From a virus, in IMG/VR virus record IMGVR_UViG_3300034071_003005, positions 1 through 26,236 of that record: 26,236 nucleotides of DNA. One strand, 5' to 3'. How positions within the stretch are numbered: the stretch's first letter is position 1; each line of letters opens with the position of its first letter. Below are positions 1 to 8,654 of the stretch, in pieces. A model generated the notes under the pieces. It was not told the origin of the DNA. It saw only the letters and a program-made list of their open reading frames with translations, and ran no database searches. Both the position numbers and the translations under genes were made by a program.

Positions 1-1
1 A

Positions 2-2443
2 GTTGGAACAGCAAATACTTTAGGAATATCTACTGATGGCAAAGTATTTGTAGTAACTGATAATGGAGATGTTGGTATTGGAACCACTAGACCAACATCA
101 AAACTTCATGTTGTTGGTGATGCATTAGTAACTGGTTTTTCTACCTTCGGTAACGATATTATACCATCTACAGATAATCTTTATAATATTGGATCTCCGA
201 CTAAACGATGGGGCAATTTCTATGTAAACTCTATTACAGGATCACTAGCTGGTGGTGCTTCTACTATTTCAGTTATATCAGACACACAAAATGCGACTAG
301 ATATTTAACTTTCTTTGAAGGAACCTCCGGTATAGGATCCATTAGAGCAAACACAAACCTAACTTATAATCCAGGCACAGTAACGTTATCTTTACAAAAT
401 GGACCTCTATTAATAGGTAGTGGAACATCAACAGGAACAGCATCGCAACCACTTCAAGTCACTGGTGGTGCTTATGTTTCTGGTTCTGTTGGCATAGGAA
501 CTACAAATCCACAAGCAAAATTAGATGTTATTGTACCGAATGGTGGGTCAATCTGGTCTAGACTTAGTGCAAGTACAAATTTAGGTGAGATTGGTGTAGT
601 AGATTTTGATTATAGTTCTGGACCCACTTATAGAGGTCTTTTATTAAGAAAATATGGAACAAATTATACTGACTCTACTGGATTTGTTGGTATTTCATCT
701 ACAAATCTTGGAGCATTAGTATTTCAAAATACCGATAATTCGGTCATTTATACAAATGGTCAAACGCCATTAATTTTTGGAACATTTGGATCAGAAGCAT
801 TTAGAATTGACGGATTTTCTAGAAATATTGGCATAGGAACAACAAACCCAACATCAAAACTTCATGTTGTTGGCAATATTTTAGTTGTTGGCGTAACTAC
901 TTCTAATGGTTATAATGTTACAACAGGTAATGATTATAAAATAAACAACACTTCAGTTCTTACATCAACTACATTAGGTTCTGGAGTAGTTAATTCTAGT
1001 TTAACTTCTGTTGGTACATTAACAAACTTAACTGTTGGAAATATAAACTCTACTGGTATTGTAACTTCTAATGGTTATAATGCTACAACAGGTAATGATT
1101 ATAAGATTAATGGAACTTCAGTTCTTACATCAACTACATTAGGTTCTGGAGTAGTTAATTCATCACTGACCTCTGTTGGTACATTAACAAACTTAACTGT
1201 TGGAAATATAAACTCTACTGGTATTCTTACAGCAACAAGAGGGAATTTTAGTGGTATTGTTACTTCTTCTGGTGCTGTTATTTCTGGTGTAACTACTTCT
1301 AATGGTTATAATGTTACAACAGGTAATGATTATAAAATAAACAACACTTCAGTTCTTACATCAACTACATTAGGTTCTGGAGTAGTTAATTCTAGTTTAA
1401 CTTCTGTTGGTACATTAACAAACTTAACTGTTGGAAATATAAACTCTACTGGTATTGTAACTTCTAATGGTTATAATGCTACAACAGGTAATGATTATAA
1501 GATTAATGGAACTTCAGTTCTTACATCAACTACATTAGGTTCTGGAGTAGTTAATTCATCACTGACCTCTGTTGGTACATTAACAAACTTAACTGTTGGA
1601 AATATAAACTCTACTGGTATTCTTACAGCAACAAGAGGGAATTTTAGTGGTATTGTTACTTCTTCTGGTGCTGTTATTTCTGGTGTAACTACTTCTAATG
1701 GTTATAATGCCACAACAGGTAATGATTATAAGATTAATGGAACTTCAGTTCTTACATCAACTACATTAGGTTCTGGAGTAGTTAATTCTAGTTTAACTTC
1801 TGTTGGTACATTAACAAACTTAACTGTTGGAAATATAAACTCTACTGGTATTCTTACAGCAACTAATGGAATTCGTGGTATTGGTATTCAATCTGGTGGT
1901 CTGAATATTGCTGTTGGAGTTATAACCTCACTTAATTTCATAGGTCTAGGAAATACTTTTAGTTACAATAGTGTAACTGGAAAAGTTGATATTAGTATTG
2001 GTGGAGGTAATTGGATCTATGCAGATCCCTCCAATTTATCTGGTAGTATATACAGATTAAGCAATGTTGGTATTGGAACCACAAATCCAGTAACAACATT
2101 ACAAGTGGAAAGATACGGTGTTTCTACTGGATTTGGAACTTTCAGTGCCTCTGTTGGAATTGCAACTGATATTGACACATTTACGATTGCCACAACAGAT
2201 TTCGAAACTGCAGAATATACTCTTCATTTCACAAATGGAAGTAATATTCAAGCACAAAAAGTTCTTGTGATGCAAAATGGAACAACCGCATACTCTCAGG
2301 AATATGCGGTTATGTCAGAACCAAACCTGATAGTTTCGGTTGGAGCAACTATTTCTGGGGGAGTTTGTAAATTAACAGCAACTCCTGAAGTGGGAATAAG
2401 TGGATTAACAACTTATAGATATACTAGACAAACAATGCTGTAA
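2..2443 (+). CDS. Large tail fibre / adhesin-like structural protein, 5' end missing
   Basis: The frame is open from base 2 to a TAA at 2443 (813 codons) with no ATG, GTG or TTG before 2105, so the true start lies upstream of the window. Four copies of a GIGTT-x-P-x-x-(K/T)L motif (near nt 71, 488, 830 and 2066) mark stacked fibre domains. A segment near nt 160-240 (LYNIGSPTKRWGNFYV) is typical of phage fibre shaft modules. The middle (nt 901-1863) is a nested tandem repeat of SNGY-x-x-TTGNDYKIN and GSGVVNSSLTSVGTLTNLTV units. The last ~110 residues form a separate beta-rich C-terminal domain. The composition (Gly/Thr/Ser/Asn-rich, almost no Cys or Met) fits an extended trimeric virion fibre. 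A role in host adhesion is inferred. It is followed after 1 nt by the subtilase gene. Confidence 0.8.
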   Translation, partial: VGTANTLGISTDGKVFVVTDNGDVGIGTTRPTSKLHVVGDALVTGFSTFGNDIIPSTDNLYNIGSPTKRWGNFYVNSITGSLAGGASTISVISDTQNATRYLTFFEGTSGIGSIRANTNLTYNPGTVTLSLQNGPLLIGSGTSTGTASQPLQVTGGAYVSGSVGIGTTNPQAKLDVIVPNGGSIWSRLSASTNLGEIGVVDFDYSSGPTYRGLLLRKYGTNYTDSTGFVGISSTNLGALVFQNTDNSVIYTNGQTPLIFGTFGSEAFRIDGFSRNIGIGTTNPTSKLHVVGNILVVGVTTSNGYNVTTGNDYKINNTSVLTSTTLGSGVVNSSLTSVGTLTNLTVGNINSTGIVTSNGYNATTGNDYKINGTSVLTSTTLGSGVVNSSLTSVGTLTNLTVGNINSTGILTATRGNFSGIVTSSGAVISGVTTSNGYNVTTGNDYKINNTSVLTSTTLGSGVVNSSLTSVGTLTNLTVGNINSTGIVTSNGYNATTGNDYKINGTSVLTSTTLGSGVVNSSLTSVGTLTNLTVGNINSTGILTATRGNFSGIVTSSGAVISGVTTSNGYNATTGNDYKINGTSVLTSTTLGSGVVNSSLTSVGTLTNLTVGNINSTGILTATNGIRGIGIQSGGLNIAVGVITSLNFIGLGNTFSYNSVTGKVDISIGGGNWIYADPSNLSGSIYRLSNVGIGTTNPVTTLQVERYGVSTGFGTFSASVGIATDIDTFTIATTDFETAEYTLHFTNGSNIQAQKVLVMQNGTTAYSQEYAVMSEPNLIVSVGATISGGVCKLTATPEVGISGLTTYRYTRQTML
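901..1863 (+). repeat. Nested tandem repeat: 165 + 231 bp units forming a perfect 396-bp duplication
   Basis: Units start at 901 (165 nt), 1066 (231 nt), 1297 (165 nt), 1462 (231 nt) and 1693 (171 nt). Read by eye, 901-1296 and 1297-1692 are identical over 396 bases. The 231-nt unit is the 165-nt unit plus a 66-nt insert encoding LTATRGNFSGIVTSSGAVIS. The last unit is a mosaic: its first part follows the 231-nt type (AAGATTAATGG) and then switches to the 165-nt type (TCTAGTTTAACTTC). All lengths are multiples of three, so the frame is kept. Confidence 0.9.
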
Positions 2444-2444
2444 T

Positions 2445-4349
2445 ATGTCAAAATATACTATTTGTGTAACTAAACCAGAATATTGGCAAGAAATACACGA
2501 AACTCTTTGTGGGATTTCTTCATGTGAGCATGTGCCCGATAGAGAGGTGATTTGTTGTGACGAAAAATTGCATAGTCCAACTAGAGGGACTTTTGAACTT
2601 GATGAACATGAAGCAGAGGCATTAAAAAATCATGAAATGATAGAGTGGATTGAATTATCTCCAACAGATCACCCCGAAGCATATCCTAAACCACAACCAG
2701 CAACAAAAAGATTTAAAAGCAGCGTAAAAATTTATAGAGATTTAGATACTAATGGACCACCTACAACAAATCCAACTCAAAGTGAGGATCGTAGAACTAA
2801 TTGGGCAATTAAAAGAGTAGGAATAAAAACAAATGGCGATTTTTGGAGTGGTGTAACCGGTGAACTAGCAGTAAAAAATGATGATGTGAGTTATAGTCTT
2901 ACTGGAAAAAATGTTGATATTGTAATTCATGATTCTGGAGTTCTTCAGTATCACCCAGAATTTTTGCAAAACAATGGACAATCTAGAGTTAGGGACATTG
3001 TTTTGGATGGACCATATCACATTGACCCTAGTTATTTTGATAATGTAATACCTGGAGTTAAGTATACAAAAGCAGATGGTAGAGTGGGAATTGCAACAAC
3101 TGCTGCATCAGAATGGTGGGGAGACGGCACAAAAAGGTCAGCACAATTTGCATCCATAGGAACTATAACAATTCCAGGTTCGTACACCCAAAATAATGCT
3201 ATGGGTATTGGTGGGACAACAAATGGACTATCAAGTGGTCACGGAACTGCTTGTGCAGGTCTTGCTGCAGGTAAAAACATGGGATTGGCTTTTGAGGCAA
3301 ACATTTGGAATATGCCTGGTATATCAGATAATGTCGGTATGGAGATTGAAGCAAATTATAACCTAATGAAACTTTTTCACAAATATAAACCAGTTAATCC
3401 ACAGACAGGAGTTAAAAATCCAACTGTTGTAAATGGTAGTTGGACATATCAAGCTGGATTTTATAGTAGCAGTACTGTACAATATCAATTTAGAGGGAGT
3501 GTTGATACTTTTATTGGAAATGCTGCAGTCACGAACCAAGTTACTGCAATGAAAGCGGGATTAGTTAATCAGGTTTTGGGTGCACATAGAACTTGGTCAA
3601 CTTCTTCTCGTTCAAGTTCTACAAATACTGCTGCTGATGAAATGATGGCAGAAGGAGTTATTTATGTTGCTGCAGCAGGAAACTACAATCAAAGACTAGG
3701 AATAGGTGTTAATGATCCGGATAGATTTAACTATATGTCAGATACATTATTTTCAGTTGGAGATCCTAGGTTTGGTGGAATAAATTGCCCATGCAATCAT
3801 CGTGATTGGATGAATCCACATGGAATTGGATTCGATTCCACGAATGATTTTCATCCAGTTATTTGCGTGGGTGCAATGGATGATACTGTAAATTCCGATT
3901 ATTCTGAGAGAAAAGCATTTTATTCAAATAATGGTCCTGGAATTGATGTTTGGGCGCCAGCAGATGAAACATTAGCACCAGGAACGAATTCAGTAAGTGG
4001 TTATGAAGATTATCAAAGATATGATGACACAAGATTTTATGATTGTTATTTCAACGGAACTTCTGCTGCTGCACCAGTAGTTGCAGGATTAGTTGCAGTA
4101 TATCTCCAAACAAATCCAAAGGCAACATCAGTACAAGTTAAAGATTGGTTGAAAATGCGTGGATCTGTTGGAGTTTCTACTGGATTATACCAAGACCAAT
4201 ATATTGATGATACAACAACTACCTACTGGACTGGTCAATATAATATGAGAGGTGCTGAAAAAAGAATTTTATATAATCCATATGCAAATGACACTGCCCC
4301 ATTGATGAGTGGTGTAAACATTTCTGGTATATCATTTTCACAAACCTAA
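2445..4349 (+). CDS. Subtilisin-like serine protease (S8 family) with I9-like propeptide, in the fibre module
   Basis: This 634-aa protein has the complete subtilase catalytic set: Asp163 in VDIVIHDSG, His266 in SSGHGTACAGLAAG, oxyanion Asn413 in VAAAGN and Ser540 in FNGTSAAAPVVAG. Residues 1-75, ending in ELDEHEAEALKNHEMIEWIE, resemble the inhibitor-I9 propeptide that folds and inhibits subtilisins until it is cleaved. No signal peptide is seen, so it probably acts inside the infected cell or as a virion protein. The insert between Asp163 and His266 is long. The gene starts 1 nt after the fibre stop codon and is followed by another fibre-like gene, so co-expression is likely. Plausible roles are maturation of neighbouring fibres or digestion of host surface proteins; both are inference. 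Subtilase-domain proteins are known in phage structural clusters, but the substrate here cannot be read from sequence. Confidence 0.88.
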   Translation: MSKYTICVTKPEYWQEIHETLCGISSCEHVPDREVICCDEKLHSPTRGTFELDEHEAEALKNHEMIEWIELSPTDHPEAYPKPQPATKRFKSSVKIYRDLDTNGPPTTNPTQSEDRRTNWAIKRVGIKTNGDFWSGVTGELAVKNDDVSYSLTGKNVDIVIHDSGVLQYHPEFLQNNGQSRVRDIVLDGPYHIDPSYFDNVIPGVKYTKADGRVGIATTAASEWWGDGTKRSAQFASIGTITIPGSYTQNNAMGIGGTTNGLSSGHGTACAGLAAGKNMGLAFEANIWNMPGISDNVGMEIEANYNLMKLFHKYKPVNPQTGVKNPTVVNGSWTYQAGFYSSSTVQYQFRGSVDTFIGNAAVTNQVTAMKAGLVNQVLGAHRTWSTSSRSSSTNTAADEMMAEGVIYVAAAGNYNQRLGIGVNDPDRFNYMSDTLFSVGDPRFGGINCPCNHRDWMNPHGIGFDSTNDFHPVICVGAMDDTVNSDYSERKAFYSNNGPGIDVWAPADETLAPGTNSVSGYEDYQRYDDTRFYDCYFNGTSAAAPVVAGLVAVYLQTNPKATSVQVKDWLKMRGSVGVSTGLYQDQYIDDTTTTYWTGQYNMRGAEKRILYNPYANDTAPLMSGVNISGISFSQT

Positions 4350-4352
4350 ATA
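4345..4352 (+). promoter_or_regulatory. Possible late promoter core (CCTAAATA)
   Basis: CCTAAATA differs from the T4-type late core NATAAATA at one position and contains the TAA stop of the subtilase gene. It lies only 14 nt before the ATG at 4367, closer than the other candidates here, so support is weak. Confidence 0.25.
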
Positions 4353-4366
4353 TTTAAAAAATTCTC

Positions 4367-5473
4367 ATGGCTGATAAGAGTTTTGGCGTAAAGCAATTAA
4401 ATTTAATCGGTGCTTCTGGAACTCCAACCATTACAAGCCCCAATGTTTTAAATTTAAATGCAACAACTGTTGCAATTAGTACAGACATTTCTATTGGAGG
4501 TCAAGTATCTTCCAATATTCTTGTAGGTAGTGCATATTCAGTTGGAATAGGAACAACATCTCCAAAAGCAAAACTCCATGTCGTTGGTGTTGTTTCCGCA
4601 ACCTCTTTTTATGGTGATGGTTCTCAACTGACAGGGACTGGAGGCGGAGGTTCTGGAAAGTTTGATACCGGAATTTCAACATCAATATATGTTTCAATTA
4701 CCTCAGGTATTGCAACTGGTATTGGAACACCGGGAATTTCGACTGCCAATTCTCAACTTATTAGAAATCTTAATATTTTTCTTGGACCTGGAATTGCATA
4801 CAGTTTTCCTTCCACATCAGGAGTAGAATATGTTGTAGAATCTATTCATATTTGCAATAAATCTGGAAATGAATTATATGTTAGTGGGAGACATGATTAT
4901 AATATATCAGCAAATACTTGGAATTCTGTTCCGATTGCAAATAAAGTTATTGTCCCATATCAAGGTGCATTAGAACTTTTAGAACAGCCAACTGTTGCTA
5001 ATCCTTCAGATATTATAAGATTACAAGCATTAAGTGGAGTCGGAACAAATGCAACTGGGGTTGATGGTGGTCTTGAGGCTTTTATAGTATATTCTAGAAA
5101 AACCGACACTAATTTTGTTGGAATTGGCACAACAATTACTGCAGTCGGCACAGGAACCACAACTCCAACAGAACAAGAAGTTTTTGTTTCAACCACAAAC
5201 CCTTCAGTCATTCAATCAATACATCTAGCAAATTATAGTGATAGTATTGATGTTGATGTGTCAGTTTCAATTTTTAGAGGAGGAACTGTAGGTCAAATAG
5301 CAACGACTGGTATTCGTCAAGGTTATCTTCTATATAATCTAACTGTTCCCAAAAATTCCACAATTGAAATTTGCGAGAAACCAAAATATCTTGCAAAGAA
5401 TGATTCAATTGTAATAACTTCAAGTTCATTTGGAACAGTTGGTGTTACAGTTGCAGGAAAATATATAGCGTGA
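4367..5473 (+). CDS. Fibre-like virion structural protein with GIGTT/KLHVVG motif
   Basis: This 368-aa Gly/Thr/Ser-rich protein opens with MADKSFGVKQLNLIG and carries one VGIGTTSPKAKLHVVG motif (about residues 60-75), the motif found four times in the upstream fibre gene. It then has SFYGDGSQLTGTGGGG, a typical phage fibre linker. The C-terminal two thirds are beta-rich and contain two similar halves (SVIQSIHLANYS and YVVESIHICNKS), suggesting two related jelly-roll-like domains. No catalytic motif is visible. A role as a virion fibre or neck/collar component is inferred from motif and position. The start is the only ATG near the front, 17 nt after the previous stop. Confidence 0.7.
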   Translation: MADKSFGVKQLNLIGASGTPTITSPNVLNLNATTVAISTDISIGGQVSSNILVGSAYSVGIGTTSPKAKLHVVGVVSATSFYGDGSQLTGTGGGGSGKFDTGISTSIYVSITSGIATGIGTPGISTANSQLIRNLNIFLGPGIAYSFPSTSGVEYVVESIHICNKSGNELYVSGRHDYNISANTWNSVPIANKVIVPYQGALELLEQPTVANPSDIIRLQALSGVGTNATGVDGGLEAFIVYSRKTDTNFVGIGTTITAVGTGTTTPTEQEVFVSTTNPSVIQSIHLANYSDSIDVDVSVSIFRGGTVGQIATTGIRQGYLLYNLTVPKNSTIEICEKPKYLAKNDSIVITSSSFGTVGVTVAGKYIA

Positions 5474-5498
5474 TATAATAATCTTATTTGAATAAAAT

Positions 5499-6077
5499 AT
5501 GTTTAGTATTAAGCATAGGAATTTATTTCCTACCGATTTTTATTTTGTCGATGTTTACAATCAAAAAGAAAATGAAAGTTATAAAAAAGAACTTTTAAAT
5601 CTTTCATTATCTCATAAAGGGGTTGTTCATAGTAACAGAAATGGGTGGCAAAGCGAAAATACTCTTTGGCAAAACGAAGTATTTAAACCACTTCTAGAAA
5701 AATCCTCTCATATTGTTCAGTCAATTATTTCAGATATTTCTTCAAATCGCCCAGAATTTGTAATTAGATCTATGTGGGGAAATATCAATCCCAAAGGTGG
5801 TTATAATTTTACTCATGTTCATCCGACTGGTTGGATAAGTGCTGTATATTATGTTTCTCTTCCAAAAAATTCTTCATTAATTACTTTTGAAGATCCGAGA
5901 CCAGCAAAACTAATGGATTTTCAAAATAATTGCTTAGTAAATAACAATCATTATACACACCAACCTGAAGTTGGTCAATTAATTTTATTTCCTTCTTGGT
6001 TACCTCATTTTGTAGATGCAAATCAAAGTAATGAAGAGCGTATTTCAATCTCATTTAATGTGGAGCTATTAGTATAA
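5499..6077 (+). CDS. 2OG-Fe(II) oxygenase-like protein
   Basis: The 192-aa protein matches the small 2-oxoglutarate/Fe(II) oxygenases common in cyanophages (the 2OG-FeII_Oxy_5 / TIGR02466 type). Visible signatures are the FTHVHPTGWISAVYYVSLP block (His106, His108), EDPR near residue 131, FPSWLPHFV with His160, and Arg171 in RISISFN, the usual 2-oxoglutarate-binding position. Such enzymes hydroxylate proteins or small molecules; the substrate is unknown. The stop codon overlaps the next ATG (TAATG at 6075-6079), so it is translationally coupled to the glycosyltransferase. It is the first of three oxygenases around the kelch genes, which suggests virion or glycan modification. The family call is firm and the function is not. 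Confidence 0.8.
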   Translation: MFSIKHRNLFPTDFYFVDVYNQKENESYKKELLNLSLSHKGVVHSNRNGWQSENTLWQNEVFKPLLEKSSHIVQSIISDISSNRPEFVIRSMWGNINPKGGYNFTHVHPTGWISAVYYVSLPKNSSLITFEDPRPAKLMDFQNNCLVNNNHYTHQPEVGQLILFPSWLPHFVDANQSNEERISISFNVELLV

Positions 6078-6736
6078 TGTCAGTTTTAATTGCAATGCCT
6101 TGTTATGGCGGAATGGTAAGTGATAAGACTGCTAAAGGTCTTTTTAATCTTGGAAAAGAATTAAGAACTGCTGGAGTCGATCATGGTCTTTTGACGATGG
6201 CAAATGAAAGTCTAGTAACAAAAGCACGTTCAAGAATCTCAAATTTTTTCATAAACAATACAGAATACGAAAGAATTTTGTTTATTGACGCTGATGTTGG
6301 GTTTACTCCAGAAGATGTTTTTAAATTGTTAATATCAAACAAAGATATTGTTTGTGGTGCATATCCAATGAAAGGAATACCTTTGAGGTACAACTACAAT
6401 ATCTCAAACCCAGAAGTTTCTGAAGGAGAATTGCTGAAGATTGAAAATATTGGATTTGGGTTTGCATTGATTCACCGTAAAGTTTTTGAGAACATTCAAC
6501 ATAAATATGGTGAAGAACTAAAATATTTTCCAGCAACAAATAATAGTTCATATCCACCAACAGAGAAAGAATATCACAATTCATACCATTACTTTCTTGA
6601 ACTTAAAAAAAATATGAGTTATTTGCCAGAAGACTTTTCATTTTTTGAACGAGCAAAAAGTGTTGGGTATACTGCTTGGTTAAATACTTCTATACGATTA
6701 TCCCATGTTGGTTCTCACGTTTATTCAGAAGAGTAG
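6077..6736 (+). CDS. GT-A type glycosyltransferase
   Basis: This is a 219-aa protein with a GT-A fold pattern: an MSVLIAMPCYGG first strand, the metal/sugar-nucleotide DxD motif FIDADVGF (Asp71, Asp73), an acidic PEDFSFFERAKSVGY segment of the kind that usually carries the catalytic base, and a closing LSHVGSHVY histidine motif. It would transfer a sugar from a nucleotide donor; donor and acceptor cannot be told. It overlaps the oxygenase by one base and precedes the first kelch gene by 4 nt, so all three probably share one transcript. Modification of the adjacent virion proteins is a reasonable inference. Acting on host surface glycans is an alternative. Confidence 0.82.
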   Translation: MSVLIAMPCYGGMVSDKTAKGLFNLGKELRTAGVDHGLLTMANESLVTKARSRISNFFINNTEYERILFIDADVGFTPEDVFKLLISNKDIVCGAYPMKGIPLRYNYNISNPEVSEGELLKIENIGFGFALIHRKVFENIQHKYGEELKYFPATNNSSYPPTEKEYHNSYHYFLELKKNMSYLPEDFSFFERAKSVGYTAWLNTSIRLSHVGSHVYSEE

Positions 6737-6740
6737 GTAA

Positions 6741-8630
6741 ATGGCAATCGGAGTTTTTGGTCTTAAAAAAGTTTATAAAAGACAATTACTAAATGTAGAC
6801 AATAAAAACTTCGCAAGTTGGCCAGAAGGTGGTCTTTATGGATATTATGGTGGTGGTGAGGTTTATCTTAATGTTTATGTTTGCACTATAGACCGTTTAG
6901 ATTTCTCTACAGAAACCGTAACAACTCCAACCCCTAAGTTATCTCAAGCAAGATGGTCTTTAACAGCAGTCTCAAGTAGTTCTTATGGTTACTTTAGTGG
7001 TGGTTTTTCCCCCAGTGTTCCTGGTAATGTTTGCACCATAGACCGTTTAGATTTCTCAACAGAAACTGTAACAACTCCAGGACCTCAGTTATCTCAAGCA
7101 AGAAGAGTTTTAGCAGCGGTCTCAAGTAGTTCTTATGGTTATTTTGCTGGCGGTTTTAATCCTACTCCTATTAGAGTTTGCACTATAGATCGTTTAGATT
7201 TCTCTACAGAAACCGTAACAACTCCAGGACCTAAGTTATCTCAAGCAAGATCTGCTTTAGCAGCGGTCTCAAGTAGTTCTTATGGTTATTTTGGTGGTGG
7301 CACATTTCCAACTCCTTTTTATGTTTGCACTATAGACCGTTTAGATTTCTCTACAGAAACCGTAACAACTCCAACTCCTCAGTTACGTATATATTTTAGC
7401 AGTCATGCAGCAACCTCAAGTAGTTCTTATGGTTATTTTGGTGGTGGTAACATTAGTTTTTGGACAAGTAGAATAGACCGTCTAGATTTCTTAACAGAAA
7501 CCGTAACAACTCCAACCCCCAAGTTATCTGGATCAAGAGAGGGTTTAGCAGCAGCCTCAAGTAATTCTTATGGTTATTTTGGTTCTGGTCTCAGTCTTGG
7601 TTTTACTCCTCCTGGTTATGTTTGCATCATAGACCGTTTAGATTTCTCCACAGAAACCGTAACGACTCCAGGACCTAAGTTATCTCAAGCAAACCGAAAT
7701 TATGCAGCAATCTCAGGAGGTCAAGCAGCACAAAGAGTTGGTGGAAATCCTACTTATGGTTATTTTGGTGGGGGTTATGTATTTTTTAATTATATCTGTA
7801 CCATAGACCGTTTAGATTTCTCAACAGAAACCGTAACAACACCAGGACCTCAGTTATCTCAAGCAAAAGGTGATTTAGCAGCAACTTCAAGTAGTTATTA
7901 TGGTTATTTTGGTGGGGGTTATGCTTCTACTCAAGTTTGCACAATAGTCCGTCTTGATTTCTCTACAGAAACCGTAACAACACCAGGACCTCAGTTATCT
8001 AGAGCAAGATATAGTTTAGCAGCAGTCTCAAGTAGTTATTATGGTTACTTTGGTGGTGGTAAAATTTTCTCACCTCCTACTTATTTTTGTACCATAGACC
8101 GTCTTGATTTCTCTACAGAAACCATAACAATACCAAGTTCCAAATTGGAAAGTACATCAAATTTTGCAGCAACTGCAAGTAAACTATATGGATATTTTGG
8201 TGGGGGAGAAAATAATAGTTTTGCTGCTCTAAGCACAATACAAAAATTTAATTTCTCAACAGAAACAAAATCAGTATTGAGCAGTAATTTATCTCAATTA
8301 ACAAATTCTTTATCTGCAACGTCAAATAATTCTTATGGGTATTTTGCTGGTGGTAACAATTCCCCCCCTAACTACTCTACAATAGACCGTTTAGATTTCT
8401 CAACAGAAACCGTATCAACACCAGGACCTAAGTTATCTCAAGCAAGAGGTTATTTAGCAGCAACTTCAAGTAATTCTTATGGTTATTTTGCTGGTGGTTT
8501 TATAGTTGATTTAAGTTCTATGGTTTGCACCATAGACCGTTTAGATTTCTCAACAGAAACCGTATCAACACCAGGACCCAAGTTATCTCAAGCAAGAAGA
8601 GGTTTAGCAGCAGTCTCAAACTCAAAATAA
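6741..8630 (+). CDS. Kelch-repeat virion protein, paralog 1 (12 repeats, 6+6)
   Basis: This 629-aa protein is almost entirely kelch-like repeats of 45-62 residues with the pattern YGYFGGG-(variable loop)-CTIDRLDFSTETVTTPGPKLSQAR-x-x-LAAVSSSS. I count twelve. Repeats 1-6 are separated from 7-12 by an extra SGGQAAQRVG segment at residues 325-334, so the likely structure is two six-bladed beta-propellers. The first ~33 residues (VFGLKKVYKRQ then NVDNKNFASWPEGGLYGY) are shared with the two paralogs and may be a virion anchor. Nothing follows the last repeat, so the ring is probably closed by the N-terminal YGY strand. The post-GGG loops differ in length and sequence, as expected for a binding face. 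Repeats 4, 5, 9 and 10 are degenerate. A receptor-binding or decoration role is inferred; the repeat family is directly visible. Confidence 0.85.
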   Translation: MAIGVFGLKKVYKRQLLNVDNKNFASWPEGGLYGYYGGGEVYLNVYVCTIDRLDFSTETVTTPTPKLSQARWSLTAVSSSSYGYFSGGFSPSVPGNVCTIDRLDFSTETVTTPGPQLSQARRVLAAVSSSSYGYFAGGFNPTPIRVCTIDRLDFSTETVTTPGPKLSQARSALAAVSSSSYGYFGGGTFPTPFYVCTIDRLDFSTETVTTPTPQLRIYFSSHAATSSSSYGYFGGGNISFWTSRIDRLDFLTETVTTPTPKLSGSREGLAAASSNSYGYFGSGLSLGFTPPGYVCIIDRLDFSTETVTTPGPKLSQANRNYAAISGGQAAQRVGGNPTYGYFGGGYVFFNYICTIDRLDFSTETVTTPGPQLSQAKGDLAATSSSYYGYFGGGYASTQVCTIVRLDFSTETVTTPGPQLSRARYSLAAVSSSYYGYFGGGKIFSPPTYFCTIDRLDFSTETITIPSSKLESTSNFAATASKLYGYFGGGENNSFAALSTIQKFNFSTETKSVLSSNLSQLTNSLSATSNNSYGYFAGGNNSPPNYSTIDRLDFSTETVSTPGPKLSQARGYLAATSSNSYGYFAGGFIVDLSSMVCTIDRLDFSTETVSTPGPKLSQARRGLAAVSNSK

Positions 8631-8633
8631 ATA
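8626..8633 (+). promoter_or_regulatory. Candidate late promoter core (AATAAATA)
   Basis: AATAAATA matches the cyanomyovirus/T4 late core NATAAATA and includes the TAA stop of the first kelch gene. It sits 21 nt before the ATG of the glycosyltransferase-FkbM gene, leaving a leader of roughly 15 nt. Confidence 0.5.
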
Positions 8634-8654
8634 AAACAACTATATGATTATCAT

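Noticed and set aside
1-2104. Separate short gene starting at GTG 2105
   Set aside because: The frame is open without a stop from base 2, and GTG 2105 is an internal valine of the fibre protein.
5451-5479. TTGCAG-N17-TATAAT before the first oxygenase
   Set aside because: The -10 is perfect but the -35 matches only at TTG, and in an AT-rich gap this is expected by chance; a structural-region gene should use late promoters.
4491-6584. Minus-strand open frames over the fibre, oxygenase and glycosyltransferase genes
   Set aside because: Their translations are low-complexity or unlike proteins and lie fully opposite well-supported genes; there are no ribosome sites.
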